Source: Caryophanales bacterium (GTDB taxonomy: Bacteria > Bacillota > Bacilli > Exiguobacteriales > Exiguobacteriaceae). From it: DNA of 64,000 nt. A program made the translations under genes and the position numbers. The DNA lies in NCBI GenBank assembly GCA_902363455.1, contig CABJAC010000002.1:114502-178501 (forward strand), in the 5' to 3' direction. Below the pieces are notes generated by a model that was not told the origin of the DNA, made no database searches, and saw only the letters and a list, made by a program, of their open reading frames with translations. Position 1 is the stretch's first letter, and each line of letters starts with the position of its first letter. Of the stretch, positions 27,279-35,510 are shown piece after piece.

Positions 27279-27387
27279 CAGGCAAGACTTCGCTTTCCTC
27301 GGGCGAAACGTGAGCCTCCTCGTCGCCTGCGCGACTTGCAGGGTCTCACCGGTTCCGCTTTTCCCGTAGGAGTCTTCGTCTTGCCTG
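27279..27387. repeat. Hairpin-forming intergenic repeat element, copy 1
   Basis: About 109 bases between two genes. The outer arms CAGGCAAGAC (27279-27288) and GTCTTGCCTG (27378-27387) are perfectly complementary. Inside, GTGAG...CTCAC and GCGAAAC...GGTTCCGC arms can also pair, giving a long branched hairpin. It looks like the family of Bacillaceae intergenic repeats containing CGAAACGTGAGCCTCCTCG and CCGTAGGAGTC-type blocks. A related but diverged element is at 51420-51515. Confidence 0.7.
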
Positions 27388-27418
27388 CTTCTCTAGTAAT
27401 CTCCTGAAAATCACACAA

Positions 27419-27462
27419 GAAAGCCGATCCCTTCCTTTTTTAAAGAGGAGGATCGGCTTTTT
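27419..27462 (+). terminator. Terminator after the quinone oxidoreductase gene
   Basis: Arms 27420-27430 and 27450-27460 pair perfectly and are followed by T residues; it can also serve the convergent nucleotidyltransferase gene. Confidence 0.75.
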
Positions 27463-27485
27463 GCACGAAGCTGAATTTAATGGTC

Positions 27486-28256
27486 TCAATAGACTTGTTC
27501 GGATGCCAACAGTCGATCGAGTAACTGTAACGTATCTGGTTGACGGATCAGCATCTGTTGCAGGTGTGGTAATTCTGCCTGCAGAAATTCCCGGTAGAGG
27601 CGAGCCGCTTCGGCATGCGTGGCCGGAACGAGGACCGCATAAATCGCTTCCAGGCGCAGGCGTGGAGCGTCCGGTAAATAATCAGGAATCGTCTTTAAAC
27701 CGAGTTGGGCCCGATCGGGGACGTAACGGTGTAGCAACACTTTGGCGAATTTCGTCAAGGCACTCCGCAACATTTCAACCGCCCATAAGGCATTACCGCG
27801 TCCGGCCGCTTTTTGGTACTGGAATAGGAACCAGATCGCATCAATCGCTTCGTCTTCTGCTTCTTGTGTACTCAGTGCCAAAGAAGACGTGTCGGTATAG
27901 CGCTCGAGTTGTCCGGCCGGATCGTACAGAACACGGATCGTATCGTGGTGATTCAAGGAATCGAGTGTCACCGTAAACAAATCAATATGTAATAGATCGT
28001 CATAGACGGCAATCAACTGCGGGGCGACGATGAAGATGTCGTCTTTCCAAATGATGGGGCGGTAAGCAGACAGATGATCCATCCGGCGTGTCAAAAAATC
28101 GGGCATTGTGTCACCGGCGACCAGGCAATAGAGGTCAATATCTGAATAGACATCTTCCTCTCCACGGCCAAATGATCCTTTCAGAAAGACGGCTTCGACA
28201 GCCGGATCTTGTTTTAAGCTTTCAAGCAACTGTTCAATCGCATAAAGTTGACGCAT
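27486..28256 (-). CDS. Nucleotidyltransferase-fold protein (aminoglycoside-adenylyltransferase-like)
   Basis: 256 residues. The N-terminal polymerase-beta-type nucleotidyltransferase motif is plain: KGSFGRGEEDVYSDIDLYCL (about residues 26-45), with the two metal-binding Asp in SDIDLY and a third likely in LLHIDLFTV near 91. The C-terminal part is helical (about 130-256), as in kanamycin- or streptomycin-type adenylyltransferases and their uncharacterised relatives. It may modify a small molecule or tRNA-like substrate. I cannot tell whether it gives antibiotic resistance. It is convergent with the oxidoreductase gene and divergent from the NERD-helicase. Confidence 0.78.
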   Translation of the reverse strand: MRQLYAIEQLLESLKQDPAVEAVFLKGSFGRGEEDVYSDIDLYCLVAGDTMPDFLTRRMDHLSAYRPIIWKDDIFIVAPQLIAVYDDLLHIDLFTVTLDSLNHHDTIRVLYDPAGQLERYTDTSSLALSTQEAEDEAIDAIWFLFQYQKAAGRGNALWAVEMLRSALTKFAKVLLHRYVPDRAQLGLKTIPDYLPDAPRLRLEAIYAVLVPATHAEAARLYREFLQAELPHLQQMLIRQPDTLQLLDRLLASEQVY

Positions 28257-28363
28257 TGGTTTCGCTCCCTTACGTAGTCTATTCCGTCAGTTTACTTAAA
28301 TGGATACTAAATGGCAATTGTAAATGTTAAAATATTCTTAAAAATCAAGAGGAGATGAGCGAA

Positions 28364-30277
28364 ATGGCGACGACTGTGCCGGAAACGATTCGAACATCGG
28401 CAACAACAGGAGAACGTCTGTTGTTTCGAACACTAAAAGAATATCTACCGGATGACTATATCGTTTATTTTGAACCGGAAATCAAAGGAGTACGCCCTGA
28501 TTTTGTCATTATCGGACCTGATATTGGTTTGCTGTTATTAGAAGTTAAAGATTATACAAGCAATACGTTATACCAATTAAATCAAGATCAGTGGACCATT
28601 CAATCGACGAGCGGGAATTTACATACAGTTAAAAGTCCATTGGTCCAAGCGAGAGAATATGCTTTTAAAGTGGTCGACGTATTAAAAAAAGACAAAAATT
28701 TGATTCAAGGCAGCGGGAAATATCAATTTCAGCTTAAGTTCCCTTACGGTTACGGCGTCGTATTCACCCGTCTGTCAGAACAGCAGATTGTCAAAAATCA
28801 GTTATATCATGTAATCGATATGGAATCGATGCTAGCGCGTGAGTCCATTAATCCGGAAGATGATCTTTTTTCGGAAGAACAACTTATTGAACGCTTGATT
28901 GGAATGTTTAAAGTGAACTTCAGATTAAAAGAGCCGCTGACGTATGAAGAGATTAATACCATCCGCTACTATCTGTTTCCGGAAGTCCGATTAGGTGCAG
29001 AATTTCAAAAAACAATTCCTCATCAAGATCAATTACTGTTGTCATTGTATGACATCAAAACAATGGATTTGCATCAAGAAAATCTGGCAAAACAGATCGG
29101 GGATCGTCATCGGATGATTCGAGGTGTAGCGGGAAGCGGAAAAACGCTTATTTTAGCGAGTCGTGCTAAAATGCTGGCAAAACAGCATCCAGATTGGAAA
29201 ATTCTTATTCTTTGTTACAACATCTCACTGTCACAAAACATCAAACATATGGTGCAAGCGATGTATGCCCAGCCGGAAGATTTATTTGATTATGCTTATG
29301 AACAGGGAGACGCAGTAACAGGTAAGATTCCTGAGAATCTCTATATTTTGAATTTTCACCAATGGTTAAAGCAAAGTCTCAAAACATCAGAGCAGCGGAT
29401 TGATGGACTGATTGAGTCGCTTGAAAAAAATGAAGCGATTGTTCCCAAGTACGATGCGATATTAATCGATGAAGGACAAGATTTTCAAATGTCTTGGTTG
29501 CATCTTGTCAGCCTGTGTTTAAATCCTGAGACACAATCTCTTTTACTTGTAGAGGATCGTGCGCAATCGATCTATAAGAAAAAAGGAAGTTACGTAAAAG
29601 AAACGGGACTCGATTTTAGAGGACGCTCAAAGATCCTGAACATCAATTATCGAAACACGTCACAAATCGTTAAGTTTGCATGGGAGTTTTTCCAAAATCA
29701 TTCTGTGCTAAAAAATAAAGTTGTATCGGGACAAACGGAAAGTGTCGAATTGATTTCACCGTTAAGTACCCGGCGAAAAGGACCAGAAGTAGCTCTAATG
29801 AAGGTTGACCATTTTGCGAAGGAAGTGGATTTAGTCGCAAGACAAATCTTACGGCTAAATCAGACGAAGCAGGTACCATTCTCAGAGATGCTGATCCTAT
29901 ATCGTGTAAAGCGAACGCATAAACATGATGTCGTTGATGCCCTACGCCGGAGCCTAACTCGATACGGCATTTCGTATCAATGGATATCTGAGAATGAAGC
30001 ATCCAAACGTTCCTATAATCCGGAATCAAACAGCGTTAAGCTGAGTACAATCGACAGCAGTAAAGGACTGGACTTTCAAGCTGTTTTCATGATTAAGGTA
30101 GACTTAATGCCGTTTCCTCTGGAAAAAGATGTCGAACGTGAAGTTTCTTTAATGTACATCGGCATGACGCGAGCGAAAGAATATTTATACCTGTCCTACT
30201 CAGATGAGTCCGAGTTCACGACATATCTAGATCAAGTCAAGAAAGCTCAATCATCTGAGTCATCTAAACAAGCATAG
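28364..30277 (+). CDS. NERD-domain nuclease fused to superfamily 1 DNA helicase
   Basis: About 637 residues from ATG 28364 (MATTVPETIRT); AAGAGGAG is properly spaced for this start and too close to the ATG at 28355. Residues about 12-130 are a NERD (nuclease-related) domain with the PD-(D/E)xK-like core RPDFVIIGPDIGLLLLEVK. Residues about 230-625 form a UvrD/Rep-like helicase: Walker A GVAGSGKT (about 254), Walker B region LIDEGQDF (about 368), NINYRNT, and the C-terminal TRAKEYLYLSYS. Acts on DNA or RNA in the cytoplasm; exact role unknown. Base composition is noticeably more AT-rich than both neighbours and the gene is alone, which suggests horizontal gain. DNA repair or phage defence are possible. 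Confidence 0.85.
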   Translation: MATTVPETIRTSATTGERLLFRTLKEYLPDDYIVYFEPEIKGVRPDFVIIGPDIGLLLLEVKDYTSNTLYQLNQDQWTIQSTSGNLHTVKSPLVQAREYAFKVVDVLKKDKNLIQGSGKYQFQLKFPYGYGVVFTRLSEQQIVKNQLYHVIDMESMLARESINPEDDLFSEEQLIERLIGMFKVNFRLKEPLTYEEINTIRYYLFPEVRLGAEFQKTIPHQDQLLLSLYDIKTMDLHQENLAKQIGDRHRMIRGVAGSGKTLILASRAKMLAKQHPDWKILILCYNISLSQNIKHMVQAMYAQPEDLFDYAYEQGDAVTGKIPENLYILNFHQWLKQSLKTSEQRIDGLIESLEKNEAIVPKYDAILIDEGQDFQMSWLHLVSLCLNPETQSLLLVEDRAQSIYKKKGSYVKETGLDFRGRSKILNINYRNTSQIVKFAWEFFQNHSVLKNKVVSGQTESVELISPLSTRRKGPEVALMKVDHFAKEVDLVARQILRLNQTKQVPFSEMLILYRVKRTHKHDVVDALRRSLTRYGISYQWISENEASKRSYNPESNSVKLSTIDSSKGLDFQAVFMIKVDLMPFPLEKDVEREVSLMYIGMTRAKEYLYLSYSDESEFTTYLDQVKKAQSSESSKQA

Positions 30278-30284
30278 TAAAAAC

Positions 30285-30644
30285 TTACGGGGTGGAGATG
30301 GACACATCATGTGATTTTTCTTTCTGCGCCAAATGGTCGACGTGTTTTTCGCCCCAGGCGTTGATGGCGTTGAGAACGGGGATTAACGTCTTGCCATAAT
30401 CGGTCAGTGAATACTCGACACGGGGCGGGACAACCTGATAGATTTCCCGGTGGACAATATCGTTCAGTTCCAGTTCCCGGAGCTGAGCCGTCAGCATTTT
30501 TTGTGTGATGTTCGGCAGATGCCGTTTCAGCTCGCTGAAGCGAAGGGTGTCATGGGTAATTAATTCGAGCAAAATCGACGGTTTCCATTTTCCGGTCAGA
30601 ATTTCGAGTGCGGTCTCGACGCGACAGCTGGGTGTCTGTTCCAT
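30285..30644 (-). CDS. HxlR/DUF24-family regulator, CatR/YodB-like
   Basis: 119 residues. A winged-helix HxlR protein with RVETALEILTGKWKPSILLEL, FSELKRHLPNITQKMLTAQLRELE and the YSLTDYGKTLIPVL wing. Cys7 in PSCRVE sits where the redox-sensing Cys of B. subtilis CatR (Cys7) and YodB (Cys6) is found. Those proteins repress quinone- and diamide-responsive genes such as catDE. The divergent gene (30765) encodes a CatE-like dioxygenase and a palindrome lies between them, so thiol-based control of that gene by quinones is a reasonable inference. It converges on the NERD-helicase gene with an 8-base gap and no clear terminator. Confidence 0.87.
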   Translation of the reverse strand: MEQTPSCRVETALEILTGKWKPSILLELITHDTLRFSELKRHLPNITQKMLTAQLRELELNDIVHREIYQVVPPRVEYSLTDYGKTLIPVLNAINAWGEKHVDHLAQKEKSHDVSISTP

Positions 30645-30662
30645 CGTGGTGCCTCCTTCGTG

Positions 30663-30678
30663 GTATCGTTTAGGATAC
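30663..30678. promoter_or_regulatory. Palindromic operator between the HxlR gene and the catE-like gene
   Basis: GTATC - 6 bases - GATAC inverted repeat, within a larger GGTAT...ATACC symmetry, similar in type to the TACTAT...ATAGTA-like boxes of DUF24 regulators. It is placed before the HxlR gene and upstream of the catE-like gene. Confidence 0.55.
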
Positions 30679-30764
30679 TATACCACCTTTTAGTGCCTAC
30701 TTCCGTTCCGGTCGCTCCTGATGGATAATGAACACACGAAGCGAACCCATGAGGAGGAAAAAAG

Positions 30765-31625
30765 ATGAACATTGACCCAAACATTACACTCGGACCCGTC
30801 CGTTTACGGATTACTAATTTAGCACAATCGATTACCTTTTACCGTGATTCACTCGGCTTGACTGTCTTGGAACAAGACGAACAGACGGCCACACTCGGTG
30901 CCAAAACGACACCGCTCGTAGTGCTCGACCAGCACAGTGCGGCAAAACAACTGCCGAACAATTCGGTGGCCGGCTTGTATCATTTTGCAATTTTATTGCC
31001 GAACCGAAAAGAGCTCGGATTTGTCATCCGTAATCTGATTGCCCAAGGGGTTGAACTCGGACAAGGCGATCATCTCGTCAGCGAAGCGTTTTATTTATCG
31101 GATCCGGACGGGAACGGCATTGAAATTTATGCCGATCGTCCACGCGAGACGTGGACCTACGAAGCGAACGGTGACGTCAAGATGACGACCGATCCGGTTG
31201 ATTGGCAAAGCATGCTCGTGGAAGCGGGTGAGGAAGAGTGGTACGGAATGCCGGCGGATACGGTCATGGGACACGTTCATTTCCACGTCAAATCGCTGGA
31301 AGCGGCGCGGAAGTTTTATGTCGAGACGCTCGGCTTTGATGTCGCGGCGGATGCTTCGCGAATGCGGGCATTGTTCCTTGCTGCTGGTGGTTATCATCAC
31401 CATATCGGAACAAACGTCTGGGCGGGTGTTGATGCGCCGGAAACACCGTCGGACGCCGTTGGACTTTCGTACTGGACACTGATTTATCCGACTGAAGCAT
31501 CACGTGAAGCAGCAGTTTCGGCAATCGAACAGACGTCGTATGAGATGAACCGGACGGGCGACGCTATTTACGTGACCGATGACGCCGGGATCACCGTTCG
31601 ATTGGCTTTGGCTCCGTCTGAGTGA
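30765..31625 (+). CDS. CatE-like glyoxalase/dioxygenase (VOC superfamily)
   Basis: 286 residues, the length of B. subtilis CatE (catechol-2,3-dioxygenase). Two VOC modules are visible: residues about 8-125 (LGPVRLRITNLAQSITFYRDSLGL ... YLSDPDGNGIEIYADRP) and about 165-280 (MGHVHFHVKSLEAARKFYVETLGF ... YHHHIGTNVW). The metal ligands expected in the second module are His172 or so (HVHFHV), a His in GGYHHHIG and a late acidic residue. Probable role: ring cleavage of catechols or detoxification of quinones. Divergent from a CatR-like regulator. Good AGGAGG ribosome binding site. Confidence 0.85.
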   Translation: MNIDPNITLGPVRLRITNLAQSITFYRDSLGLTVLEQDEQTATLGAKTTPLVVLDQHSAAKQLPNNSVAGLYHFAILLPNRKELGFVIRNLIAQGVELGQGDHLVSEAFYLSDPDGNGIEIYADRPRETWTYEANGDVKMTTDPVDWQSMLVEAGEEEWYGMPADTVMGHVHFHVKSLEAARKFYVETLGFDVAADASRMRALFLAAGGYHHHIGTNVWAGVDAPETPSDAVGLSYWTLIYPTEASREAAVSAIEQTSYEMNRTGDAIYVTDDAGITVRLALAPSE

Positions 31626-31720
31626 TTGAAATTGCAGATAAAACAACAGCCCCTGCCACATGACGATGTCGTGTCGCGGGGGATGTTTGGGTTGAAAAGT
31701 AAATGGATACTTACATGATT

Positions 31721-31882
31721 TTAAAGTAAAAACAGTTGAACCGATAGGAACCCGGATAACGGTATCATTAGCTTTGATCCGAATAAATGTGTCTGCATAT
31801 ACATGTAAGCGAGCCAAAATAAAACAATGGAAATCAGAACGCGTTCTAGCAGCATCTTTCCCGAATAACGTGTTTTTTTCAA
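31721..31882 (-). CDS. Possible small membrane protein (53 aa)
   Basis: A short frame from TTG 31882 (a GTG at 31891 is an alternative), with AGAGGACG upstream. It would encode KKTRYSGKMLLERVLISI followed by VLFWLAYMYMQTHLF and a second hydrophobic segment (MIPLSGFLSVQLFLL). The pattern of a basic N terminus plus two hydrophobic stretches is that of a small membrane protein. It fills most of a 330-base gap that otherwise holds only a weak hairpin (about 31656-31684). I do not recognise a family; the unusual start codon and lack of homology evidence keep confidence low. Confidence 0.4.
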   Translation of the reverse strand: MKKTRYSGKMLLERVLISIVLFWLAYMYMQTHLFGSKLMIPLSGFLSVQLFLL

Positions 31883-31954
31883 AAAAGTCACCGTCCTCTT
31901 ATTTAATCTAGCTTTATTTTATCGATATCAAGAGGATGGAACGTAAAAAGTCAC

Positions 31955-32875
31955 TTATTTGATACCCGAATCCGGTCCTTCTTCTCCGAGAAGGGTGACA
32001 TAAAAAGAACGGGAGAGTTCTTCTTGGTGGTGATAACCGAGTGCGTTGTAGATCATCAACGCTTGCTCGACGTCCTGTTTCCCAGTGTTGCGGTCACCTT
32101 GGGCAATCAGGAGGAGTCCTGTATAAAAGAGATGAGTATTTCGATAAAACATCGTTTCGATTCCTTGTGAAAATTCATCGAGTTGGATGAGTAAAGTCTG
32201 CGCCATATTCAGCTCAGAACTCATGATCAATTCATGGATTTCATTAATCAGCAAAGTACAGATGACGGTCCGTCCGCGCTTAAAGTGCTTGTAACGATGC
32301 AGGGAGGGGAGGATGCTGCGGAAGTATTCTGTTTTTCGTTCATAGTCAATGAAATCAAGCGTGTTCGCAAAAAAACGTAGTTCGCCAATCGTCCAAGTTT
32401 GAATCTGGTCCAAGTAGTCGTGAATCGTATCACGCGTCTCTTGTGAGACCGCTTCTTTCGACAGCACACCGTATTGATTGAAATAGGAAAGTTGCTCGAT
32501 ACGAGCATTCAGTTCGGCAATCCGTAAATCATTTTGGTAGGAATCAGGAAAATCCCGATAGGTTTCCCGTAACGCCATCAATCCTTTAATATCATTCGCA
32601 TTTCCCTTTAATCCATACTCATCATAAAATTGTTCGACGAGCGATTCCTTGTATTCATGTTGAATGTACAGGAATTCATCAAGTTCTATACCAAGCCGTT
32701 CGAGGAGTAATTGAATGAGATGAAACGAAATCTCATGTTTTCCCTGCTCGAATCGAATCGCATAGGATTTGGACATGACGTCACTGTACAGTTCTTTTTG
32801 TGTGACTCCTTTTTTGATCCGCAGTTCCCTCAGTAATTCTCCGTGAGATAAGATAAAAATCCCTCCTGTGTTCAT
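31955..32875 (-). CDS. Rgg/MutR-like transcriptional regulator
   Basis: About 306 residues. An N-terminal XRE helix-turn-helix (HGELLRELRIKKGVTQKELYSDVMSKSYAIRFEQGKHEISFHLI) is followed by a long helical repeat domain of the TPR type that in Rgg proteins binds a signalling peptide. The gene is divergent from a CPBP-family membrane protein 180 bases away, a common layout for Rgg and its target. I searched the intergenic stretch for a hydrophobic SHP-type peptide gene and saw none. The ATG at 32875 has no proper ribosome binding site. A GGAGGG lies 9 bases inside it, 6 bases before an in-frame ATC that would give MLSHGELLRELR, closer to the family N terminus. Confidence 0.75.
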   Translation of the reverse strand: MNTGGIFILSHGELLRELRIKKGVTQKELYSDVMSKSYAIRFEQGKHEISFHLIQLLLERLGIELDEFLYIQHEYKESLVEQFYDEYGLKGNANDIKGLMALRETYRDFPDSYQNDLRIAELNARIEQLSYFNQYGVLSKEAVSQETRDTIHDYLDQIQTWTIGELRFFANTLDFIDYERKTEYFRSILPSLHRYKHFKRGRTVICTLLINEIHELIMSSELNMAQTLLIQLDEFSQGIETMFYRNTHLFYTGLLLIAQGDRNTGKQDVEQALMIYNALGYHHQEELSRSFYVTLLGEEGPDSGIK

Positions 32876-33054
32876 AGTCAATGGACTGCTGTTTCCTAAT
32901 GAGAAAAGAACGAGACAAAAGAATAAACGTTCCTAAAAAGGACAGGTACTAAATAGGAGACTATTGGAATTATTCCCGAATGTACGTCTTATACTTCAAG
33001 TATCAAATCAAACACGATTTAGACATCGTGTAACTACTCAAGGAGGAACATGTC

Positions 33055-33657
33055 ATGAAAACGATGCGGACGACAAACAGTGGCTTATTAATAGGAGCAA
33101 TCTTATTATTAATTGGTTTTGGAACATTAGTACAGTGGGAGTCAGCATGGTCAGCGTTATTTGTTTGTGGGCTTATCGCATGGGCAGTAGCTTTTAAAAA
33201 GGATAGTCTTCAAGTGCTTTCGTTTCCGAAAAAGATTTGGATGATTCCCCTTAGCGTCATTCTTTACTTTGTCGTGGGTCTGCTGATTGGGGTATTATCG
33301 GGTATGGCAGGAATGGAATGGGCGGCGAATCCGGCATCCGGTCATTTGGGACAAATCATTTTTATCATGCCGTTCATGCTGATGGGTGAAGAATTGCTCG
33401 GGATTGGTATTCTTGAAGGCGCACGGAGTAAAGGATTATCCATGTGGACGAGTACACTGTTAAGTGCTGTCGTCTTCGGTCTCATGCATATTCCGTCATA
33501 CTGGGATGGTTCATTCGTATCGACACTCTTGCATGTTCTTCTTCTGCAAGGTGTGGCTCGAGTGATCTTCAACTACCTCTACATCAAAACGGGTCGTAGT
33601 ATTTGGGGTTCCTGGATTGCGCACGTGATTGTCGACCTGATTGCACTCTCCCTCTAA
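33055..33657 (+). CDS. CPBP-family intramembrane protein, motif 1 incomplete
   Basis: 200 residues with about six membrane helices. Motifs 2 and 3 of the CPBP (CAAX protease and bacteriocin-processing/immunity) family are present: FGLMHIP with its His near residue 144, and HVIVDLI near 190. Motif 1 normally reads EExxxR; here it is EELLGI (residues about 113-118), with the Glu pair kept and Ile in place of Arg. Activity as a protease is thus uncertain. AAGGAGG gives a strong start. The divergent Rgg-like gene suggests it is the regulated target, perhaps a peptide-processing or immunity function. Confidence 0.82.
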   Translation: MKTMRTTNSGLLIGAILLLIGFGTLVQWESAWSALFVCGLIAWAVAFKKDSLQVLSFPKKIWMIPLSVILYFVVGLLIGVLSGMAGMEWAANPASGHLGQIIFIMPFMLMGEELLGIGILEGARSKGLSMWTSTLLSAVVFGLMHIPSYWDGSFVSTLLHVLLLQGVARVIFNYLYIKTGRSIWGSWIAHVIVDLIALSL

Positions 33658-33683
33658 CAGAATGCATGTCTGAACCTGAATTC

Positions 33684-33728
33684 AAAAATCCAGCAGTAGA
33701 CGTATAGAGTCTACTACTGGATTTTTTT
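33684..33728. terminator. Bidirectional terminator between the CPBP gene and the NIPSNAP-NUDIX gene
   Basis: 14-bp stem with arms 33688-33701 and 33709-33722 (one mismatch), flanked by A-run and T-run. Confidence 0.85.
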
Positions 33729-33755
33729 GTTGAGTACGGATGAATTACACGTTAA

Positions 33756-34541
33756 TTAACGGAAAGATGACGTTGCATTTCCGTCATAACGGCTGATCAG
33801 TTCATACGGTCTGACTTTATATAAGGCATGCGGGAAGTAATGAGGGTCCATCGCGTCGAGTGTCCGCAACTGGAAGTGTTCCCGCTTGATATACGTGTCG
33901 ATAGTGTCGCGCGTCAATGGGAAGAAGCCGACTTCCGCCGTTTCCCCTTCTTGCGGACGGAGTTCTCCACTTGTGTACGTGCCGCGGAAAGCAACGCAGA
34001 GGACGTGGCTTGAGATGTTTTGATAAATTCCCGTGATGCCGTCGATCGTGACATCCGCGCCGGTTTCCTCTTTGACTTCACGCTTGATGGCATCAAGAAT
34101 CGATTCATGATTTTCAACCTGACCACCCGGCATTTCATACGTGTCCCCACGATGGAGATTGCGGACAAGCAGAACTTCTCCGGCTTCGTTCGTGATATAA
34201 GCGGTGACGCTGACGATGGCACGCGGCGGGGCATAAACACCGGTCGCTGTCAAAAAGTCTTCCGTTGATTTAATATAAAGGTTTTTTCCGAGACGGGCGC
34301 GTTTTTTCATCGCTTCGCGGCGCAGCGTGCTGCCACGGACGTCCCGGTCGACTTGTTCGTAATGTTCACGATCACGATATTCCCAGATTGCAATGACTTC
34401 ATCTTCTGCTTCATTTACCCAGCGACCGACAAGACGGGCGCCGTGGCTGATTTGTAACGGGTAGAGATACGTGTGAAAGAACTCGGTAAATTCCTGCAGT
34501 CGTTCCGGGCGAATCGTATAGGTCTTCCGGCGATGTAACAT
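33756..34541 (-). CDS. NIPSNAP-NUDIX fusion protein
   Basis: 261 residues with two domains. Residues 1 to about 98 look like a NIPSNAP/dimeric alpha-beta barrel domain (MLHRRKTYTIRPERLQEFTEFF, then GARLVGRWVNEAEDEVIAIWEYRDREHYEQV). Residues about 105-250 are a NUDIX hydrolase with Nudix box GGQVENHESILDAIKREVKEE-T-G (residues about 138-160). The two usually occur in separate proteins. The NUDIX part should hydrolyse a nucleoside-diphosphate derivative; the NIPSNAP part may aid dimerisation or bind a ligand. A GAGGAGG ribosome binding site is present. No co-transcribed partner. Confidence 0.85.
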   Translation of the reverse strand: MLHRRKTYTIRPERLQEFTEFFHTYLYPLQISHGARLVGRWVNEAEDEVIAIWEYRDREHYEQVDRDVRGSTLRREAMKKRARLGKNLYIKSTEDFLTATGVYAPPRAIVSVTAYITNEAGEVLLVRNLHRGDTYEMPGGQVENHESILDAIKREVKEETGADVTIDGITGIYQNISSHVLCVAFRGTYTSGELRPQEGETAEVGFFPLTRDTIDTYIKREHFQLRTLDAMDPHYFPHALYKVRPYELISRYDGNATSSFR

Positions 34542-34823
34542 GGAAATTCCTCCTCTATCGTTTCAGCAGTTATGTTCTTAGACTACCTTCTCGGACGCGA
34601 AACGAAATCCCTGCTTTTCTGTCTGATTCGTTTTTCAAGTGAAGGGATTGCTCTTTTTTCAACAAGAATCGGTGTATTACGTTTAATCGCATGCACTATT
34701 TTTGCGATGGTAACGTCACCAGTGTAAAAGATAAGAACTAGTTAAGAAAAGAACAGGGCTCAACTATAGAAAAAAAGGGCATACTTGAACTATAGAGAGA
34801 AAAAAGAGGGAAGTGAGAGAATC

Positions 34824-35411
34824 ATGGATTTTATGGCGTTGGTTCGGTTGGCGGGCGGCATTATGTTTACCCCTTTATCGGATGATGTGCTGATGATGGG
34901 ACACGTTGCATTACGGTTACGGGAAGGCATTCACCCGGTTTTGATTTGGCTTGCGGCATGGCCGGTCTTTTTTATTGCGTTTACTTGGTTTTATCTGCTC
35001 GCACGTTTTTTCCGGGAGATCCCGCTCGTGAAACGTTTCATGAAATCCAAATTTCTGGAGCAGGCCGAGTCGATTTTGGAACGCCGCGGGTTGTGGGCAA
35101 TCGGGTTATCGTTCTTTTTACCGGGTGTCCGGCACCCGATTCATTACGTTGCCGGGTTGCTCGGTTATCCGTTACCTCGCTATTTGGCGATGACATTCGC
35201 TGCGGCAGGTCTCTACACCGGGTTATGGACGTTTTTGATTGTTCGAATCGGAGAGGCGGTCACGTGGTCGGAGCTTTGGATGTGGTTAACTCAAAATCCG
35301 AGTATGGTGCTGCTAATTTTAGCTGTTTTGTTAACGGTAGTTGTTTCAAGTGTCGTACATGCGAAACGTCGGCAACGCATTAAAAAAGAAGAAAGTTACG
35401 TGACGGAATAA
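34824..35411 (+). CDS. DedA-family membrane protein
   Basis: About 195 residues from ATG 34824 (MDFMALVRLAGG) with GAGGGAAGTGAG upstream; the longer frame from 34785 is rejected. Four or more hydrophobic segments, the family's LPGVRHPIHYVAGLLGYP motif (residues about 102-120), and a second-half helix pair. DedA proteins are flippase-like undecaprenyl-phosphate or phospholipid transporters that support membrane potential and envelope integrity. The N-terminal glycine/proline motif (F-TPLSDD) is less canonical than in DedA proper, so it may belong to a more remote SNARE-associated subgroup. Confidence 0.8.
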   Translation: MDFMALVRLAGGIMFTPLSDDVLMMGHVALRLREGIHPVLIWLAAWPVFFIAFTWFYLLARFFREIPLVKRFMKSKFLEQAESILERRGLWAIGLSFFLPGVRHPIHYVAGLLGYPLPRYLAMTFAAAGLYTGLWTFLIVRIGEAVTWSELWMWLTQNPSMVLLILAVLLTVVVSSVVHAKRRQRIKKEESYVTE

Positions 35412-35455
35412 GACAACTGAACACTGAGAAGTGGACAGGTGTTGTCTTATTTACA

Positions 35456-35496
35456 TAAAAAAACCCCTTCAGAAACGAATTCTGAAGGGGTTTTTG
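35456..35496. terminator. Bidirectional terminator between dedA and the surface-anchored protein
   Basis: 13-14-bp perfect stem (arms about 35460-35472 and 35481-35494), with A-run and T-run on the two sides; the genes are convergent. Confidence 0.88.
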
Positions 35497-35510
35497 TTCA
35501 TCCATTAGTC

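Noticed and set aside
32882..33054. Possible SHP-type signalling peptide gene between rgg and the CPBP gene
   Set aside because: The only short frame (17 codons) encodes a highly charged peptide, not a hydrophobic secreted one.
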